43,314 nt of DNA from a virus: IMG/VR virus record IMGVR_UViG_3300031785_000012, positions 1 through 43,314 of that record, one strand, 5' to 3'. The notes below the pieces were generated by a model, which saw only the letters and a list, made by a program, of their open reading frames with translations, had not been told where the DNA came from and did not search any database. A program made the translations under genes and the position numbers. Each line of letters starts with the position of its first letter. The first letter of the stretch is position 1. Positions 24,889-35,383 of this stretch are shown here, piece after piece.

Positions 24889-27800
24889 TGTCAAATGAAC
24901 TAGATAATCAACTACCCCAAGGGGCAGAAGAGGAGATAGTGGACAATGAAGAAGTAAATCTACCCGATCTTTCTGATGTGGGTAGTTTACAACAAGAATT
25001 TATGAAAAATGCCCCTGCTGCTAGTAATCCTTTGATGAAAGTTGCAGAGAATGTCAGTGGTGCTATGGAAGATGCTGCTGTCAATGTACGTGATTTTATT
25101 GATAACAACTTACAAGGAGATCAAAGATCCAAAGAAGAAATAAGGGCAGACCGTGAAGCTATACGTCAATCAGCTAGTGACGATCTGGCTGCAGGTAAAG
25201 AAGTAATAGACCAATCTAAAGATCCTGTCTCAGAAACTATTAGAGCTGGTGTAGGTGGTTTAACAGATGCTTATGAAAGTTTAGGAGAGTTTGCTGGTTT
25301 AAGTAAACAAACTCTTGAAACAGCTGTAAAAAGTATAGCTGGTGTACCAGTAGAAAATGAAGATAATCCATTTCATAAAGATTATAAAAAAAGAACTTAT
25401 TTAGAAGTACCAGATGTTTTTGAGCCAGAAAACCAAACAGCTCTAGGTAATTTTGGTAGAGCTTTGGTAGAGTTTGGTTTGTTAACTAAATGGACAGGTA
25501 ACTATCTTGGCGGTGCAAACAAAGCCTTACTAGCTCCTACAGGCACTAAACTTATACCTAAAGCTCCACAGATTATTAGGTCTGGTAAAGCAATGGTAGC
25601 TGGTAATAAAATACTTAATTTTCTTGTACCCAAGACTGTTGGTGCTGCAAAAACATTTGGTACAGGTAGTTTAGCAGAACTCATCTCATCATCATCTGAA
25701 CAGGCAAACTTGGCTAATGCTGCACAAGAATATGTACCTTGGTTATTTCCAGGTCTTATACAAAGATTAGCAATAGATGAAGATGACACAGCATGGGTAG
25801 CAAGAATGAAAACAACTACCATAGGTGGTGGTGCTAACTATGTTGGTGACTTCTTAGGTGCTTTTGTAAAAGGCAGTAAATTTGCACTAAAAAAATTTAA
25901 AGAACTTACTAAAAAAGGCGACCCTGCTGAAATAGCAGCAAAAATAGCAAACAAAGAAGCTACTAAAGAGTATCAAAGAGAGGTACTTAAGAGTCTAATG
26001 AGACGAGAAGAAGCTGCAGAAAAACTAACTGAGGTTAAGTTAAGTCAAGGCACTGGTATAGATCCTAGCGATCCATTAGATAAATATGTACGCAGACACT
26101 TAGATGAAGAAGATGCTCTTCAATATGATAATGTTTTACAACAACTAGATGATACTAATGTTGAAAACAGAATTGATGCAAGAGCTACTATTGAAGAACT
26201 AACTGCAAAAGCTAAGAGTCGTGGTGCAGCTCAAGGTGATGTCTGGGATGATGTTAAATATTCTAGCACAAAATTAGATTCAGAAAATGCTGGTAGACAA
26301 CCAGATCCTATTGTAAACCCAGATCAGTTTGATGACTTTGAAAAGGGTACATATGCAAGAAATGTTGACGCTATAGAAGATGTTGTCAAAGAGGCTAAAA
26401 AAGACAATGATATAGAACAGGTATTGTTTGATGAAGCTGATATACTAAAAGCTGCAAGGCAACCAGTACAGACTTCAGAAAATGTTTTTAAAGGCATGGT
26501 CAAAAGATCTGCAGGTGGTGATAAAAACCTAGAAGAGATTATGACTGAGGTTGTTGATGATATTAAGGAACAAATGCTTAGAACTTATAAGGCAGAGGAT
26601 TATGAAGATCTAGCTATACAAGCAGCAAAAAGAGCAGAACCTATACTTAATATGATAGCAAACTTTACTAAAGGTGATGTAAAGAATATTGCTAAAGAAT
26701 ACACTAAGTCAATAAACGCATTATTTAAAGGTAAACAAGGTACTAAACCATATAGAATATTCTCGTATGGTACTGATGAGGTAGGTAGAGGTAAAATTAT
26801 TAAAACGATTGATCCTATACAAAAAGATGCTAATATGATTGTTTTAAAATCATTAGCAAAAACTATGTCTAATTTAGCTACAGGTGCGTTAGAAGTAAAA
26901 AATAATTTAACAATAACTCAAAATTTTGAAAGAATGGCTGATTTAATGAAGGTCATAACTATCAAAACAAAAGAGTATATGTATGCTTGGGGTATTGATG
27001 GACAGTTACAACAGTCAAACGTAAGAGTACTTGATAAATTAGAAGCAAGAAAAAGAGGTGCATATCTAGCTGAGGCTGCAGAAGATGCAGAAAAATTACA
27101 TGAAAATTTAATTAAATTAGTTAAAAAAGGGTATGAAACAGGTGATATGAAACCTGTAGAAGATCTTATAACTATTTTTCATTTAACAGATGGTGATGTA
27201 CTAACTCTAAATGATATTGGTGAATATTTGAGAGCTAGGGTATTTGGTGGTAGTTTTTTTGGATTTACTGGTAAAGATGGTCAAAGATTTAAAGCTGTAC
27301 CATCTAAACTTATACAAGAGCTTATAGGTATAACATTTAATGGTCTACTAGCTAGAATTAAAACTCCAGTAAAAGCTGTTATTAGTACAGGTTACTTAGC
27401 AGGTTCTAGACCTTTTATGAGGTTTATTGGATTAATGAATCCATTTAGTATATCAAGATCAAATATAGATATAGGTTTTTTAAATTCTAAAGGATATAAA
27501 GAGCTTTTTCCAGAGTTTAAAAGTCAAGAGTTATCTGAAAGAGAAATAGCTAGTGCGTTGTTTCAAATGGATGCTACTGTAAAAACTATAAGTGATAGTT
27601 TAGCTATCTTTGGTAGAAACTATAAGTTAGGTTTGAAAGGTAAGGATATGGATTATGCTGGTAAGTATGCTATTCAAAGACGTACTAACCAGTGGAAAGC
27701 TCTAAGGAGTTTTTCCAAACGAGCGGACGTTGCTAAGGACGTACAAATAGGTTATGAAATATCTGACTTTTTACACAACTTCAATACCAACCCTCTAGCA

Positions 27801-29483
27801 CGTCATTCAACAATATCTATGGGAGCTGGTGATGCTTCAGCTAGATATGTGATTGGTGTGCAAAGATTAGTTGAAGAGGCTTTCCATGAAGCTATGGATG
27901 CAGGTGCAAGTATTAAAGACTTTAAAAAATTTCAACCTAAATTTGAAGAATTAGTTGAGAAAAAGATTTTTAGAATAAAAGAAATAGACAATGGTGATGG
28001 TACATTTACAAAAGTAAAGGTAGTATCTGATAAATTGGCTAGATTAGCTGGAGATGAAGCTACATTAACTAAGAATTTAGATGGTTTAGGTCAAGCATAT
28101 AATGCTATGTTAAAGGCACTTCCAGGTTCTGAGCTTTTATTTAAGTTTATTACACCATCTATCAACGGTTTAAAATTAGTATTCGACTATTCTCCAGCTG
28201 CTGCTATATTTAACAAAAAATATCATGCTCTTCTTAGAGGTGATCTAGTAGAATTACAGAAACTTGGTATAAATCAACGTAATATTCCAGGCGAAATAGC
28301 TCAACTTGAAGGTCAAATGGTGTTTGGTACAGGTGTTACATTATTCTTTGCTATGTTAGCAGCTACAGGTAAGTACACTGGAGATTTACCAAGAGATCCA
28401 GGGGAAAGAGAAGCATGGATTCAAGCTGGTATCAAGCCTAATTCTGTTAGATTTGGTATACCATTTACAGATGAACAGGTTTACTTTAACATACAGGGTA
28501 TTGAAATATTTAGTACACTAGCTAGAGTTATAGCTAACATTGTAGGTAATGCTGAAGTCATAGGAGAAACAGCAACTAGCCAAGCATTTGCTAAAATATC
28601 TAACATTACAGCAAGTTTACTTGTTGATAATGGGCCATTAGGTGGTATTACTGAGTTTTCTAACATATTTACAGCTGAAAACAAAGAAGCATTGTTTGGA
28701 CAGAGTGCAGCCAACGTATTAGGTAGTTTTATGCCAATGAGTGGTAGTTTTAGTGACTTTTCTGAGCTTGTAGATGGTAGTATGAAAGAACTAGAGTCTA
28801 TAAATGAAAGAATTATGTACAGATCCTCCGTTCTTAAAGGTGTATTACCACAAAAATACGACATCTACAACGAAAAAAGAGAAGAAAAGAAACTACGTAT
28901 GAGACCAGATAACTTCTTTTTAAGAATGTTTAGTATGATTTCTCCAGTAGGTATTGACTTTGAAAAAAATGACCCAGTAACTGATGCTCTTATTGATATT
29001 AGATATGATGTAAATGCAAATCTAACGTCAATAAATGGTGAGCAACTCACAGGGCCAGAGCAATCTGAGATACAAAGATTACTAGCTACAGACCCTATAT
29101 TTAGAAGAGAACTAGAAAATAAAATAAATGAACCTGCTTGGAAAGCATCTCTTGAAAAATATAAAAGAGAGGGTAGAAAAGTTAAATCAGGGCCATTTAG
29201 TAAGACTGGTACATTCGGTATAGTGGGTAAAGATGCAGGTGGTTTGGATTATAAAGCAGAAATTTTCTATACAGAAATAGATAGAATACATAGAGAAGCT
29301 AAAGAAAGAGCTAAAGAACAAATGTTACTTCCAGGAACTAAGTTTACTGATTTAAGTGATAGTAAGTCTCTACAAAGTAGAATAAATAGACGCAAAGGAA
29401 TAACAACACTACAGACTAAGAAAGGATATACTTTAGAAGATATTAACAACGTAATCGAGGATATAAATACTCCTCCTTATTAA
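24888..29483 (+). CDS. Internal core protein, gp16-like
   Basis: A 1531-aa protein (T7 gp16 is 1318), the largest core protein, ejected into the cell to form the transmembrane channel for DNA. It starts at the stop of gp15 (TAATG). The N-terminus is acidic and lacks a visible lytic transglycosylase motif. Hydrophobic or amphipathic segments lie around residues 185-330 and 1145-1300 (e.g. VFGTGVTLFFAMLAATG). The C-terminus is highly charged. Position, size and layout support the call. Confidence 0.9.
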   Translation: MSNELDNQLPQGAEEEIVDNEEVNLPDLSDVGSLQQEFMKNAPAASNPLMKVAENVSGAMEDAAVNVRDFIDNNLQGDQRSKEEIRADREAIRQSASDDLAAGKEVIDQSKDPVSETIRAGVGGLTDAYESLGEFAGLSKQTLETAVKSIAGVPVENEDNPFHKDYKKRTYLEVPDVFEPENQTALGNFGRALVEFGLLTKWTGNYLGGANKALLAPTGTKLIPKAPQIIRSGKAMVAGNKILNFLVPKTVGAAKTFGTGSLAELISSSSEQANLANAAQEYVPWLFPGLIQRLAIDEDDTAWVARMKTTTIGGGANYVGDFLGAFVKGSKFALKKFKELTKKGDPAEIAAKIANKEATKEYQREVLKSLMRREEAAEKLTEVKLSQGTGIDPSDPLDKYVRRHLDEEDALQYDNVLQQLDDTNVENRIDARATIEELTAKAKSRGAAQGDVWDDVKYSSTKLDSENAGRQPDPIVNPDQFDDFEKGTYARNVDAIEDVVKEAKKDNDIEQVLFDEADILKAARQPVQTSENVFKGMVKRSAGGDKNLEEIMTEVVDDIKEQMLRTYKAEDYEDLAIQAAKRAEPILNMIANFTKGDVKNIAKEYTKSINALFKGKQGTKPYRIFSYGTDEVGRGKIIKTIDPIQKDANMIVLKSLAKTMSNLATGALEVKNNLTITQNFERMADLMKVITIKTKEYMYAWGIDGQLQQSNVRVLDKLEARKRGAYLAEAAEDAEKLHENLIKLVKKGYETGDMKPVEDLITIFHLTDGDVLTLNDIGEYLRARVFGGSFFGFTGKDGQRFKAVPSKLIQELIGITFNGLLARIKTPVKAVISTGYLAGSRPFMRFIGLMNPFSISRSNIDIGFLNSKGYKELFPEFKSQELSEREIASALFQMDATVKTISDSLAIFGRNYKLGLKGKDMDYAGKYAIQRRTNQWKALRSFSKRADVAKDVQIGYEISDFLHNFNTNPLARHSTISMGAGDASARYVIGVQRLVEEAFHEAMDAGASIKDFKKFQPKFEELVEKKIFRIKEIDNGDGTFTKVKVVSDKLARLAGDEATLTKNLDGLGQAYNAMLKALPGSELLFKFITPSINGLKLVFDYSPAAAIFNKKYHALLRGDLVELQKLGINQRNIPGEIAQLEGQMVFGTGVTLFFAMLAATGKYTGDLPRDPGEREAWIQAGIKPNSVRFGIPFTDEQVYFNIQGIEIFSTLARVIANIVGNAEVIGETATSQAFAKISNITASLLVDNGPLGGITEFSNIFTAENKEALFGQSAANVLGSFMPMSGSFSDFSELVDGSMKELESINERIMYRSSVLKGVLPQKYDIYNEKREEKKLRMRPDNFFLRMFSMISPVGIDFEKNDPVTDALIDIRYDVNANLTSINGEQLTGPEQSEIQRLLATDPIFRRELENKINEPAWKASLEKYKREGRKVKSGPFSKTGTFGIVGKDAGGLDYKAEIFYTEIDRIHREAKERAKEQMLLPGTKFTDLSDSKSLQSRINRRKGITTLQTKKGYTLEDINNVIEDINTPPY

Positions 29484-29501
29484 ATTTAACATTGATTATC
29501 A

Positions 29502-32500
29502 ATGGCAGTTACAACTAAAAAAACTTTTAACGCTGTAGGGGCATCAGGGCAGTCTTCATCGACTGTCTTCACTCCTGTCAGTATACAACTGAATAACCAA
29601 GATGATCTAGATGTTTATGTTACATTGTCGGGTGGAACTAGAGTATTGCAAAATCGTAATACTCTTACTAACGAGACAGCACAAGCGTCTCACCCACAAG
29701 TAAATGATACAACTGGATTATACTTCCCTGCAGTTTCTGTAGGAACACAATTATATAACTATCAACTTTCCAGCGATGACAACACCATTACGTTCAACTC
29801 TGCACTACCTAATGGTGCTGTAGTATTTTGTGAACGTAGAACAAGAGATGAAAGTGGCACATATACAAATTTTACTGCTGGTGGTACTATAAGAGCTAAA
29901 GATCTTAACAACTCAGCACAAGAATCAAACTTTACTGCACAAGATGGTAGAAACAAAGCATTAGAAATAGAAGGAGCAATATTTAATGGAGATGCAATAT
30001 CTTCTAATTATATTACTTCAGATAATATAGTTGACGGTTCAATACAAACAGCTGATATAGCAAATGATGCTATAACTAATGCTAAAATAGCAGATGACCA
30101 AATAGATTCAGAACACTATGTTGACGGTAGTATAGATTCACAACATATTGGTACTGGACAAGTTCAACATGGTAATTTAGCAAACAACTGTATAGACGGT
30201 GATAACATACAAGATGATGTTATTAATTCTGAACACTATGCAGCTGGTTCTATAGATACTGAGCATATTGCAGATGGTCAAGTGACTACTGCTAAAATTG
30301 CAGCAGATGCAATTAATGGCACAAAAATAGCTGACAACAGTATAAATTCAGAACATTATGTAGATGGATCTATAGATCATGAACATTTAGCTAATGATGT
30401 AGTAGATGGAGATAATATAGCAGATGACTCTATTAACTCAGAGCACTATGTTGATGGGTCTATAGATACAGCTCATATAGCTGACTCACAAGTTACAACA
30501 GCAAAAATTGCTGATGATGCAGTTACTTCAGCTAAAATTCTTGATAATGCTGTAACTTCTACTAAATTTGGTAACGGTAGTATAACTACAGCCAAGATTG
30601 CAGATGCAAATGTTACTACAGCAAAAATAGCTGACGGTAATGTAACTCATGCTAAAATACAAGATAATGCAGTAATAACTGCAAAGATAGCTGACGGTAA
30701 TGTAACTCATGTCAAATTAGCAGCTGATGCAGTAGAAGCTGACAATATAAAAGACTCAGAAGTTACAACTGCAAAAATAGCTGACTCTAACATAACTACA
30801 GCAAAAATTGCTGATGATGCGGTAACTGCAGCTAAAATTGCAGACTCAGCTATTGTAACCAATGCTGAACATTCAAGTGCAACTGCAAACGATACATCTT
30901 TCTTTACAACTGCTGCTTCAGACGCTAGATACTTTAACATATCCTCTGGTGAAACCATAAAAGATGGTGATACATTTCCAGATAATGATACAACTATAGC
31001 TACAACTGCAGCTATCAACGACAGAATTATTGACATTGTAAATGATGTTGGTGGTTTTGATATTATAGATAGTGAGCAACATTTTCCTAATACTAACCCA
31101 CAGGGGGCAGCAGGGTCAGCAGCTGTATTAAGTGTTAAAGAAGCATCTGGTAACTTAGCTCCTAGTGGAACAACTCTTACTATAGTAAATGGTAACTTAG
31201 CAAATAATGCTAACATTACTATAACTGGCGTAACGTCTACTATACCTCAAGGCTTTGGATTCTTGGTAGAATCTACAAGTACACTACATACATATACTTT
31301 CCATAGATTAGTACCGAAGGCAACGGAAGTTACAACCGTAGCTGGTAATATAACTAACATAAATGCAGTTGCAAATAATGCGTCTAACATTAACTCAGCT
31401 GTAAGTAATGAGTCTAATATTAATGCTGCTGTAAGTAATGCATCTAACATTAACTCAGCTGTTAGCAACCAATCAAATATTAATGCTGCTGTTAGTAACG
31501 CTTCAAATATTAATGCTGCTGTAGCTAACGCTAGTAATATTAACTCTGCTGTAAGTAATGCTACTAATATTAATACTGTTGCTACAAATATATCAAACGT
31601 AACCAGTGTAGCAAATGCTTTAGACGCTACACAAACATTAACAGTAACTGTACAAAATGTCAGTGGTAGTAATGTCTACTTTATTGACGGTGTACAGACT
31701 CCTGTTTTATTCTTAGCTAGAGGATCAACATATATATTTGACCAATCTGCAAGTAGTAACTCTAGTCATCCTTTACTATTTAGAACTGCTGCCGATGCTG
31801 CATATACTTCAGGTGTAACAACAAGTGGTACAGCTGGTAGTTCAGGTGCTACCGTAACTTTTGTTGTACCAGATAACGCTCCTAACTCATTAAAGTATTA
31901 CTGTTCAGTACATGGTAATTCTATGGGTGCTAATATTACTGTTGTTGATGATCGTGTTGATGTAGTTGCTACAAACATTACAAATGTTACTAACACTGGA
32001 AATTCAATAGCAAATGTTAATACTGTTGCTAGTAATATTACTGATGTTAATAGTGTTGCAACTAATATTAGTGATGTAAGTAATTTTGCTGATGTATACC
32101 AAATTGCTACTAGCAACCCATCAACTAGAGCTGATGGTTCAGCTTTACAAGAAGGTGATTTATATTTTAACAGCACTGCTGACGAACTTAAAGTTTATAG
32201 TGGTAGTGCATGGCAAGGTGGTGTAACAGCTACAGGTAACTTTGCAGTTACAACTGGTAATACATTTACTGGCGATAATGTCTATCAAGATAATGCTAAA
32301 TTAAAACTTGGTACAGGTTCAGACTTAGAAATATTCCATAATGCTAGTGATTCAGTAATTAATGATGTTGGTACAGGTAACTTAAAAATACAATCTGGTG
32401 GTAACACAAAACTAGAGGTTACTGGTACAGGAGCTGCTCTTACAGGTAATTTAGATGTTTCCTCTGGAGTTGATGTAACAGGTGATATAACTCTTACTTC

Positions 32501-34292
32501 AGCTGATGCTGGTGCAACAGCTAATCCAATATTAAAACTTGATAGAAATTCTGCTTCTCCTGCTGATAATGATGTACTAGGAGATGTTCATTTTGTTGGT
32601 AGAAATAGTGCTGGTGAAGAAGTAACCTATGGGTCTTTCATGACTAAAATTGATGACGCTTCTGATGGTACGGAAGATGGTAGATTAATTTATAAGACAA
32701 TGAAAGCTGGTACATTGACTACAGTATTAGATATAAAACCAGACGAATTAAAAGTTAATAATGTAAGTGAAATTCACTTTGGCGATCCAATAGATAGTAT
32801 AAAATTTGAAGGTGCAACGGGTGATGCTTATGAGACAACTATTCAAGTAACAGATCCTACTGCTGATAGAACCATTACAGTTCCAAATGTCACAGGTACA
32901 TTAATAACAACAGGTGATACTGCAAGTGTTTCTACTAATATGATTGCAACTGATGCAGTTACACAAGCTAAGATTGCAGATGATGCAGTTGGTGCGGATC
33001 AATTAGCTAGTAGTGCAGTCGTAACAGCTTCTATCGTAGATGCAAACGTAACAACAGCTAAGATAGCTGACTCTAATGTCACTACAGCTAAGATAGCAGC
33101 TGACGCAGTGACTAATGCTAAGATTGCTGATGATAGTATAGATTCTGAACACTACGTAGATGGTAGTATTGATACTGCACATATAGGAGATGACCAAGTT
33201 ACTACAGCCAAAGTTGCAGATGATGCAATAACTGCTGCAAAACTTGCTGATACGACTGTTACTGCTGGTAGTTATGGATCATCTACAGCTATACCTGCTC
33301 TTACAGTTGATGCTCAAGGTCGTATTACAAGTGCAAGTACAAACTCAGTTAATACTACAACTAACTTAGGAACTTCTACTACTACAACTGCTGTTACAGT
33401 AACTAGCAGTAGTGGAAATGACGCAGTTATAGGTGAAGCAACAGGTAGTGCTGCTGGAGTTATGTCTGTAGCAGATCATAATAAACTTGCGAATATTGAA
33501 GATAATGCAACCCAAGACCAAACTGCTTCTGAAATACTTACACTTGTTAAAACTGTTGATGGTGCAAGTAGTGGATTAGATGCAGACACCCTAGACGGTC
33601 AACATGGTTCTTACTATGCTACTGCTCATAGTCATCCATATGCTGGATCAAGTCATACCCACAGTTATGCTGCAACTAGCCATACTCACTCTGGTTATGC
33701 TTCAGCTCATAGTCATCCGTATGCTGCAACTAGCCATACCCATAGCTACTCTGCAACTGGTCATACTCACTCATACGCAGCTACCAGTCATACTCACTCA
33801 TACGCAGCTACCAGTCATACTCATACTGATAACGATGCTAACGTATTTACTGGCAGTAATATGAGACTTGTATACTCATCTAATAACAGTTTATATGATG
33901 CTGTACAGTATAGTACTTATTTACACCTCGGTGGTACACAAGGTTCTAAGGGTATTTACTACACTGCTTCAGATGAAACATTAAAGAAAAATATAGTTAA
34001 TACTACTTATGATGCAGGGGCACTAATTAAACAGATTAGATTTGTAGATTTTGATTGGAAAGAAACACTACCAGAGGGTGGTCAACATGTTAAATGTGGT
34101 ATTATTGCAAACGAAGTAGAACTATTAGAAGATGAATTAGTATTTCAACCTAAAGATCCTACAACAGGAGACTTAGGAGTTAGACATCTTAATGGTATGC
34201 ATTTTTCAACTATATCTGCTAAAGCTATACAAGAGTTAATTACAAAAGTAGAAACTTTAGAAGCAAAAGTAGCTGCATTAGAGGCTGGATAA
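29502..34292 (+). CDS. Tail fibre, gp17-like, with cupredoxin-like site and S74 chaperone
   Basis: A 1596-aa fibre (T7 gp17 is 553). Residues 1-160 match the T7 fibre N-terminal domain that docks on the tail. Next come TAKIADxxVT-type repeats (about 170-450), S-N-I-N-A-A-V repeats (about 620-700) and a beta domain with H756, C801, H804 and M808 arranged like a type 1 copper site. A second KIAD block (about 1145-1250) precedes a His-rich repeat (HTHSYAATS, about 1372-1445). The C-terminus is a Peptidase_S74 intramolecular chaperone (S1490-DETL-K1495) with a coiled-coil end (VETLEAKVAALEAG). S74 domains trimerise fibres and then cut themselves off. Confidence 0.95.
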   Translation: MAVTTKKTFNAVGASGQSSSTVFTPVSIQLNNQDDLDVYVTLSGGTRVLQNRNTLTNETAQASHPQVNDTTGLYFPAVSVGTQLYNYQLSSDDNTITFNSALPNGAVVFCERRTRDESGTYTNFTAGGTIRAKDLNNSAQESNFTAQDGRNKALEIEGAIFNGDAISSNYITSDNIVDGSIQTADIANDAITNAKIADDQIDSEHYVDGSIDSQHIGTGQVQHGNLANNCIDGDNIQDDVINSEHYAAGSIDTEHIADGQVTTAKIAADAINGTKIADNSINSEHYVDGSIDHEHLANDVVDGDNIADDSINSEHYVDGSIDTAHIADSQVTTAKIADDAVTSAKILDNAVTSTKFGNGSITTAKIADANVTTAKIADGNVTHAKIQDNAVITAKIADGNVTHVKLAADAVEADNIKDSEVTTAKIADSNITTAKIADDAVTAAKIADSAIVTNAEHSSATANDTSFFTTAASDARYFNISSGETIKDGDTFPDNDTTIATTAAINDRIIDIVNDVGGFDIIDSEQHFPNTNPQGAAGSAAVLSVKEASGNLAPSGTTLTIVNGNLANNANITITGVTSTIPQGFGFLVESTSTLHTYTFHRLVPKATEVTTVAGNITNINAVANNASNINSAVSNESNINAAVSNASNINSAVSNQSNINAAVSNASNINAAVANASNINSAVSNATNINTVATNISNVTSVANALDATQTLTVTVQNVSGSNVYFIDGVQTPVLFLARGSTYIFDQSASSNSSHPLLFRTAADAAYTSGVTTSGTAGSSGATVTFVVPDNAPNSLKYYCSVHGNSMGANITVVDDRVDVVATNITNVTNTGNSIANVNTVASNITDVNSVATNISDVSNFADVYQIATSNPSTRADGSALQEGDLYFNSTADELKVYSGSAWQGGVTATGNFAVTTGNTFTGDNVYQDNAKLKLGTGSDLEIFHNASDSVINDVGTGNLKIQSGGNTKLEVTGTGAALTGNLDVSSGVDVTGDITLTSADAGATANPILKLDRNSASPADNDVLGDVHFVGRNSAGEEVTYGSFMTKIDDASDGTEDGRLIYKTMKAGTLTTVLDIKPDELKVNNVSEIHFGDPIDSIKFEGATGDAYETTIQVTDPTADRTITVPNVTGTLITTGDTASVSTNMIATDAVTQAKIADDAVGADQLASSAVVTASIVDANVTTAKIADSNVTTAKIAADAVTNAKIADDSIDSEHYVDGSIDTAHIGDDQVTTAKVADDAITAAKLADTTVTAGSYGSSTAIPALTVDAQGRITSASTNSVNTTTNLGTSTTTTAVTVTSSSGNDAVIGEATGSAAGVMSVADHNKLANIEDNATQDQTASEILTLVKTVDGASSGLDADTLDGQHGSYYATAHSHPYAGSSHTHSYAATSHTHSGYASAHSHPYAATSHTHSYSATGHTHSYAATSHTHSYAATSHTHTDNDANVFTGSNMRLVYSSNNSLYDAVQYSTYLHLGGTQGSKGIYYTASDETLKKNIVNTTYDAGALIKQIRFVDFDWKETLPEGGQHVKCGIIANEVELLEDELVFQPKDPTTGDLGVRHLNGMHFSTISAKAIQELITKVETLEAKVAALEAG
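30020..30870 (+). repeat. Coding repeat array in fibre (TAKIAD / INSEHYVDGSID type)
   Basis: Degenerate repeats of about 10-14 codons encode TTAKIADxx and NSEHYVDGSIDxxHIAD motifs, alternating over about 280 residues. They are likely beta-helical or triple-spiral shaft elements. A shorter block recurs at 32940-33240. DNA copies are diverged in third positions, so the array is old rather than a recent slippage expansion. Confidence 0.85.
33616..33835 (+). repeat. His-rich HTHSYAATS coding repeats in fibre
   Basis: About eight tandem units of 8-10 codons encode [A/S]-H-[T/S]-H-[S/P]-Y-A-A-T-S. HxH repeats of this kind in T4-type fibres coordinate iron along a needle-like trimer. The copies near the end of the array are almost identical at the DNA level (ACTCACTCATACGCAGCTACCAGTCAT repeated), so copy number may vary by recombination. 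Confidence 0.88.
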
Positions 34293-34741
34293 TGCCTATA
34301 AAAGCACCTATTGAAATACCAGTTATACAGATTCCACCTATTGAAGAAATAGAAACAATATCTATACCCCTTCCCACAGCTGAAGTACCTTTCTATACTC
34401 CGTTGGTTATACCTCCTAGTGATTTACGAGCAACGGATCAAATAGAAATACAGACAGATACATCTATTGATAACTATGAGATAGATGCTGAAGCAACTGA
34501 AGGTACTTCTACTAAACCAAGCACCCAACCTGGAATGAGAACAGTTAATTTGTTTTCTACAAATGTAGAGATACCACTTCCAGAAACTGAAATTTTAATT
34601 ACAGCAACAACAACAGCAGTTGCTTCGGTAGCTGCTGCACTTACTGCTACTGCTGTATTTAACTGGGTTGTAAAAATTATGAAACCAGTTATTAAAACAA
34701 CTTGGAAAAAGATACGTGGAAAAAAACGAACAAAAACCTGA
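34292..34741 (+). CDS. Proline-rich single-pass membrane protein, 149 aa
   Basis: Starts at the fibre stop (TAATG). Residues 1-50 are Pro/Ile-rich (IEIPVIQIPPIEEIETISIPLP), residues 60-95 are polar, and one hydrophobic Ala/Val/Thr helix (about 103-125) is followed by a Lys/Arg-rich end. That suggests a membrane anchor with a basic tail and an extended outer segment, a layout that could suit a spanin-like lysis role. No family is assigned. It overlaps the next ORF by 26 bases. Confidence 0.65.
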   Translation: MPIKAPIEIPVIQIPPIEEIETISIPLPTAEVPFYTPLVIPPSDLRATDQIEIQTDTSIDNYEIDAEATEGTSTKPSTQPGMRTVNLFSTNVEIPLPETEILITATTTAVASVAAALTATAVFNWVVKIMKPVIKTTWKKIRGKKRTKT

Positions 34742-35030
34742 TATAGAAAAGAAAGGTTTATTAAAAAAATTAAAAGAGAATGTAGATGACCACGATGAAC
34801 AAATGGCAATACTTGGTGCAGCAGTGCGTCTTGGAGTTGTTGTTTGGTCTGGATTTATTATTACTTTAAATTATGTCGAGTTACCTATGGTTAAAAAACC
34901 TTTAGGAGCATCCTCTGATATAACTTTTGTGGCCTCGATTTTTACGGGAGCCCTAGCAACTTTCGGGCTCTCTACTGGTAACAGTAAAAAGAACGGAAAC
35001 ACAACAACCAACACAAACCCAAAAGCATGA
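34716..35030 (+). CDS. Holin-like membrane protein, 104 aa, GTG start
   Basis: Two hydrophobic helices (AAVRLGVVVWSGFIITLNYV, residues about 35-54, and TFVASIFTGALATFGLS, about 71-87) with charged termini. Size, topology and the position between fibre and small terminase match T7 gp17.5, the class II holin. The call is by topology and synteny, not sequence identity. A hairpin-like sequence inside the gene (34948-34970) has no T run. Confidence 0.68.
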   Translation: MEKNEQKPDIEKKGLLKKLKENVDDHDEQMAILGAAVRLGVVVWSGFIITLNYVELPMVKKPLGASSDITFVASIFTGALATFGLSTGNSKKNGNTTTNTNPKA

Positions 35031-35383
35031 AAAAACTAATCTTGCTTTTAGCTCTGTTAGCACCAAGCATAGCTAGAGCCAATACAGTAACCCCTCAGTT
35101 TACTACAGGGAATATGACCTCAACCACAGTTTCAACCCAAACAGTAAAGGAGGTTACAAAGAAAGAAATCTTTGGATCTGCTGTAAAAACATGGTCTGGT
35201 ACTAACGTAACTGCATCCGCAGACATAGCTGGAGCTGCTACAAAATTTTCAATTAAAGATGACACAAAAGCATGGCAGTTAGAAACAACTACTAGAGCTG
35301 CTGGTCTTATAGAAAAATGGGACATCACAACAGACTATACAATAAACTCCACCACAAACTCCTTCTCTGTCTTCTCACAATAG
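35027..35383 (+). CDS. Secreted small protein, 118 aa
   Basis: Clear signal peptide (MKKLILLLALLAPSIARA, cut after A18). The mature part is Thr/Ser-rich and probably beta-stranded (TVTPQFTTGNMTSTTVST...). It follows the holin-like gene by an ATGA overlap and overlaps the next secreted-protein gene by 67 bases. No family recognised. Export to the periplasm would fit lysis or late envelope modification. Confidence 0.68.
   Translation: MKKLILLLALLAPSIARANTVTPQFTTGNMTSTTVSTQTVKEVTKKEIFGSAVKTWSGTNVTASADIAGAATKFSIKDDTKAWQLETTTRAAGLIEKWDITTDYTINSTTNSFSVFSQ

Noticed and set aside
30707-31216. 169-codon minus-strand ORF opposite the fibre gene
   Set aside because: It is a shadow of the Ala/Ile/Asp-rich repeats of the fibre; low complexity and no start signal.
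34948-34970. Terminator-like hairpin GAGCCC/GGGCTC
   Set aside because: It lies inside the holin-like reading frame and is not followed by a T run.
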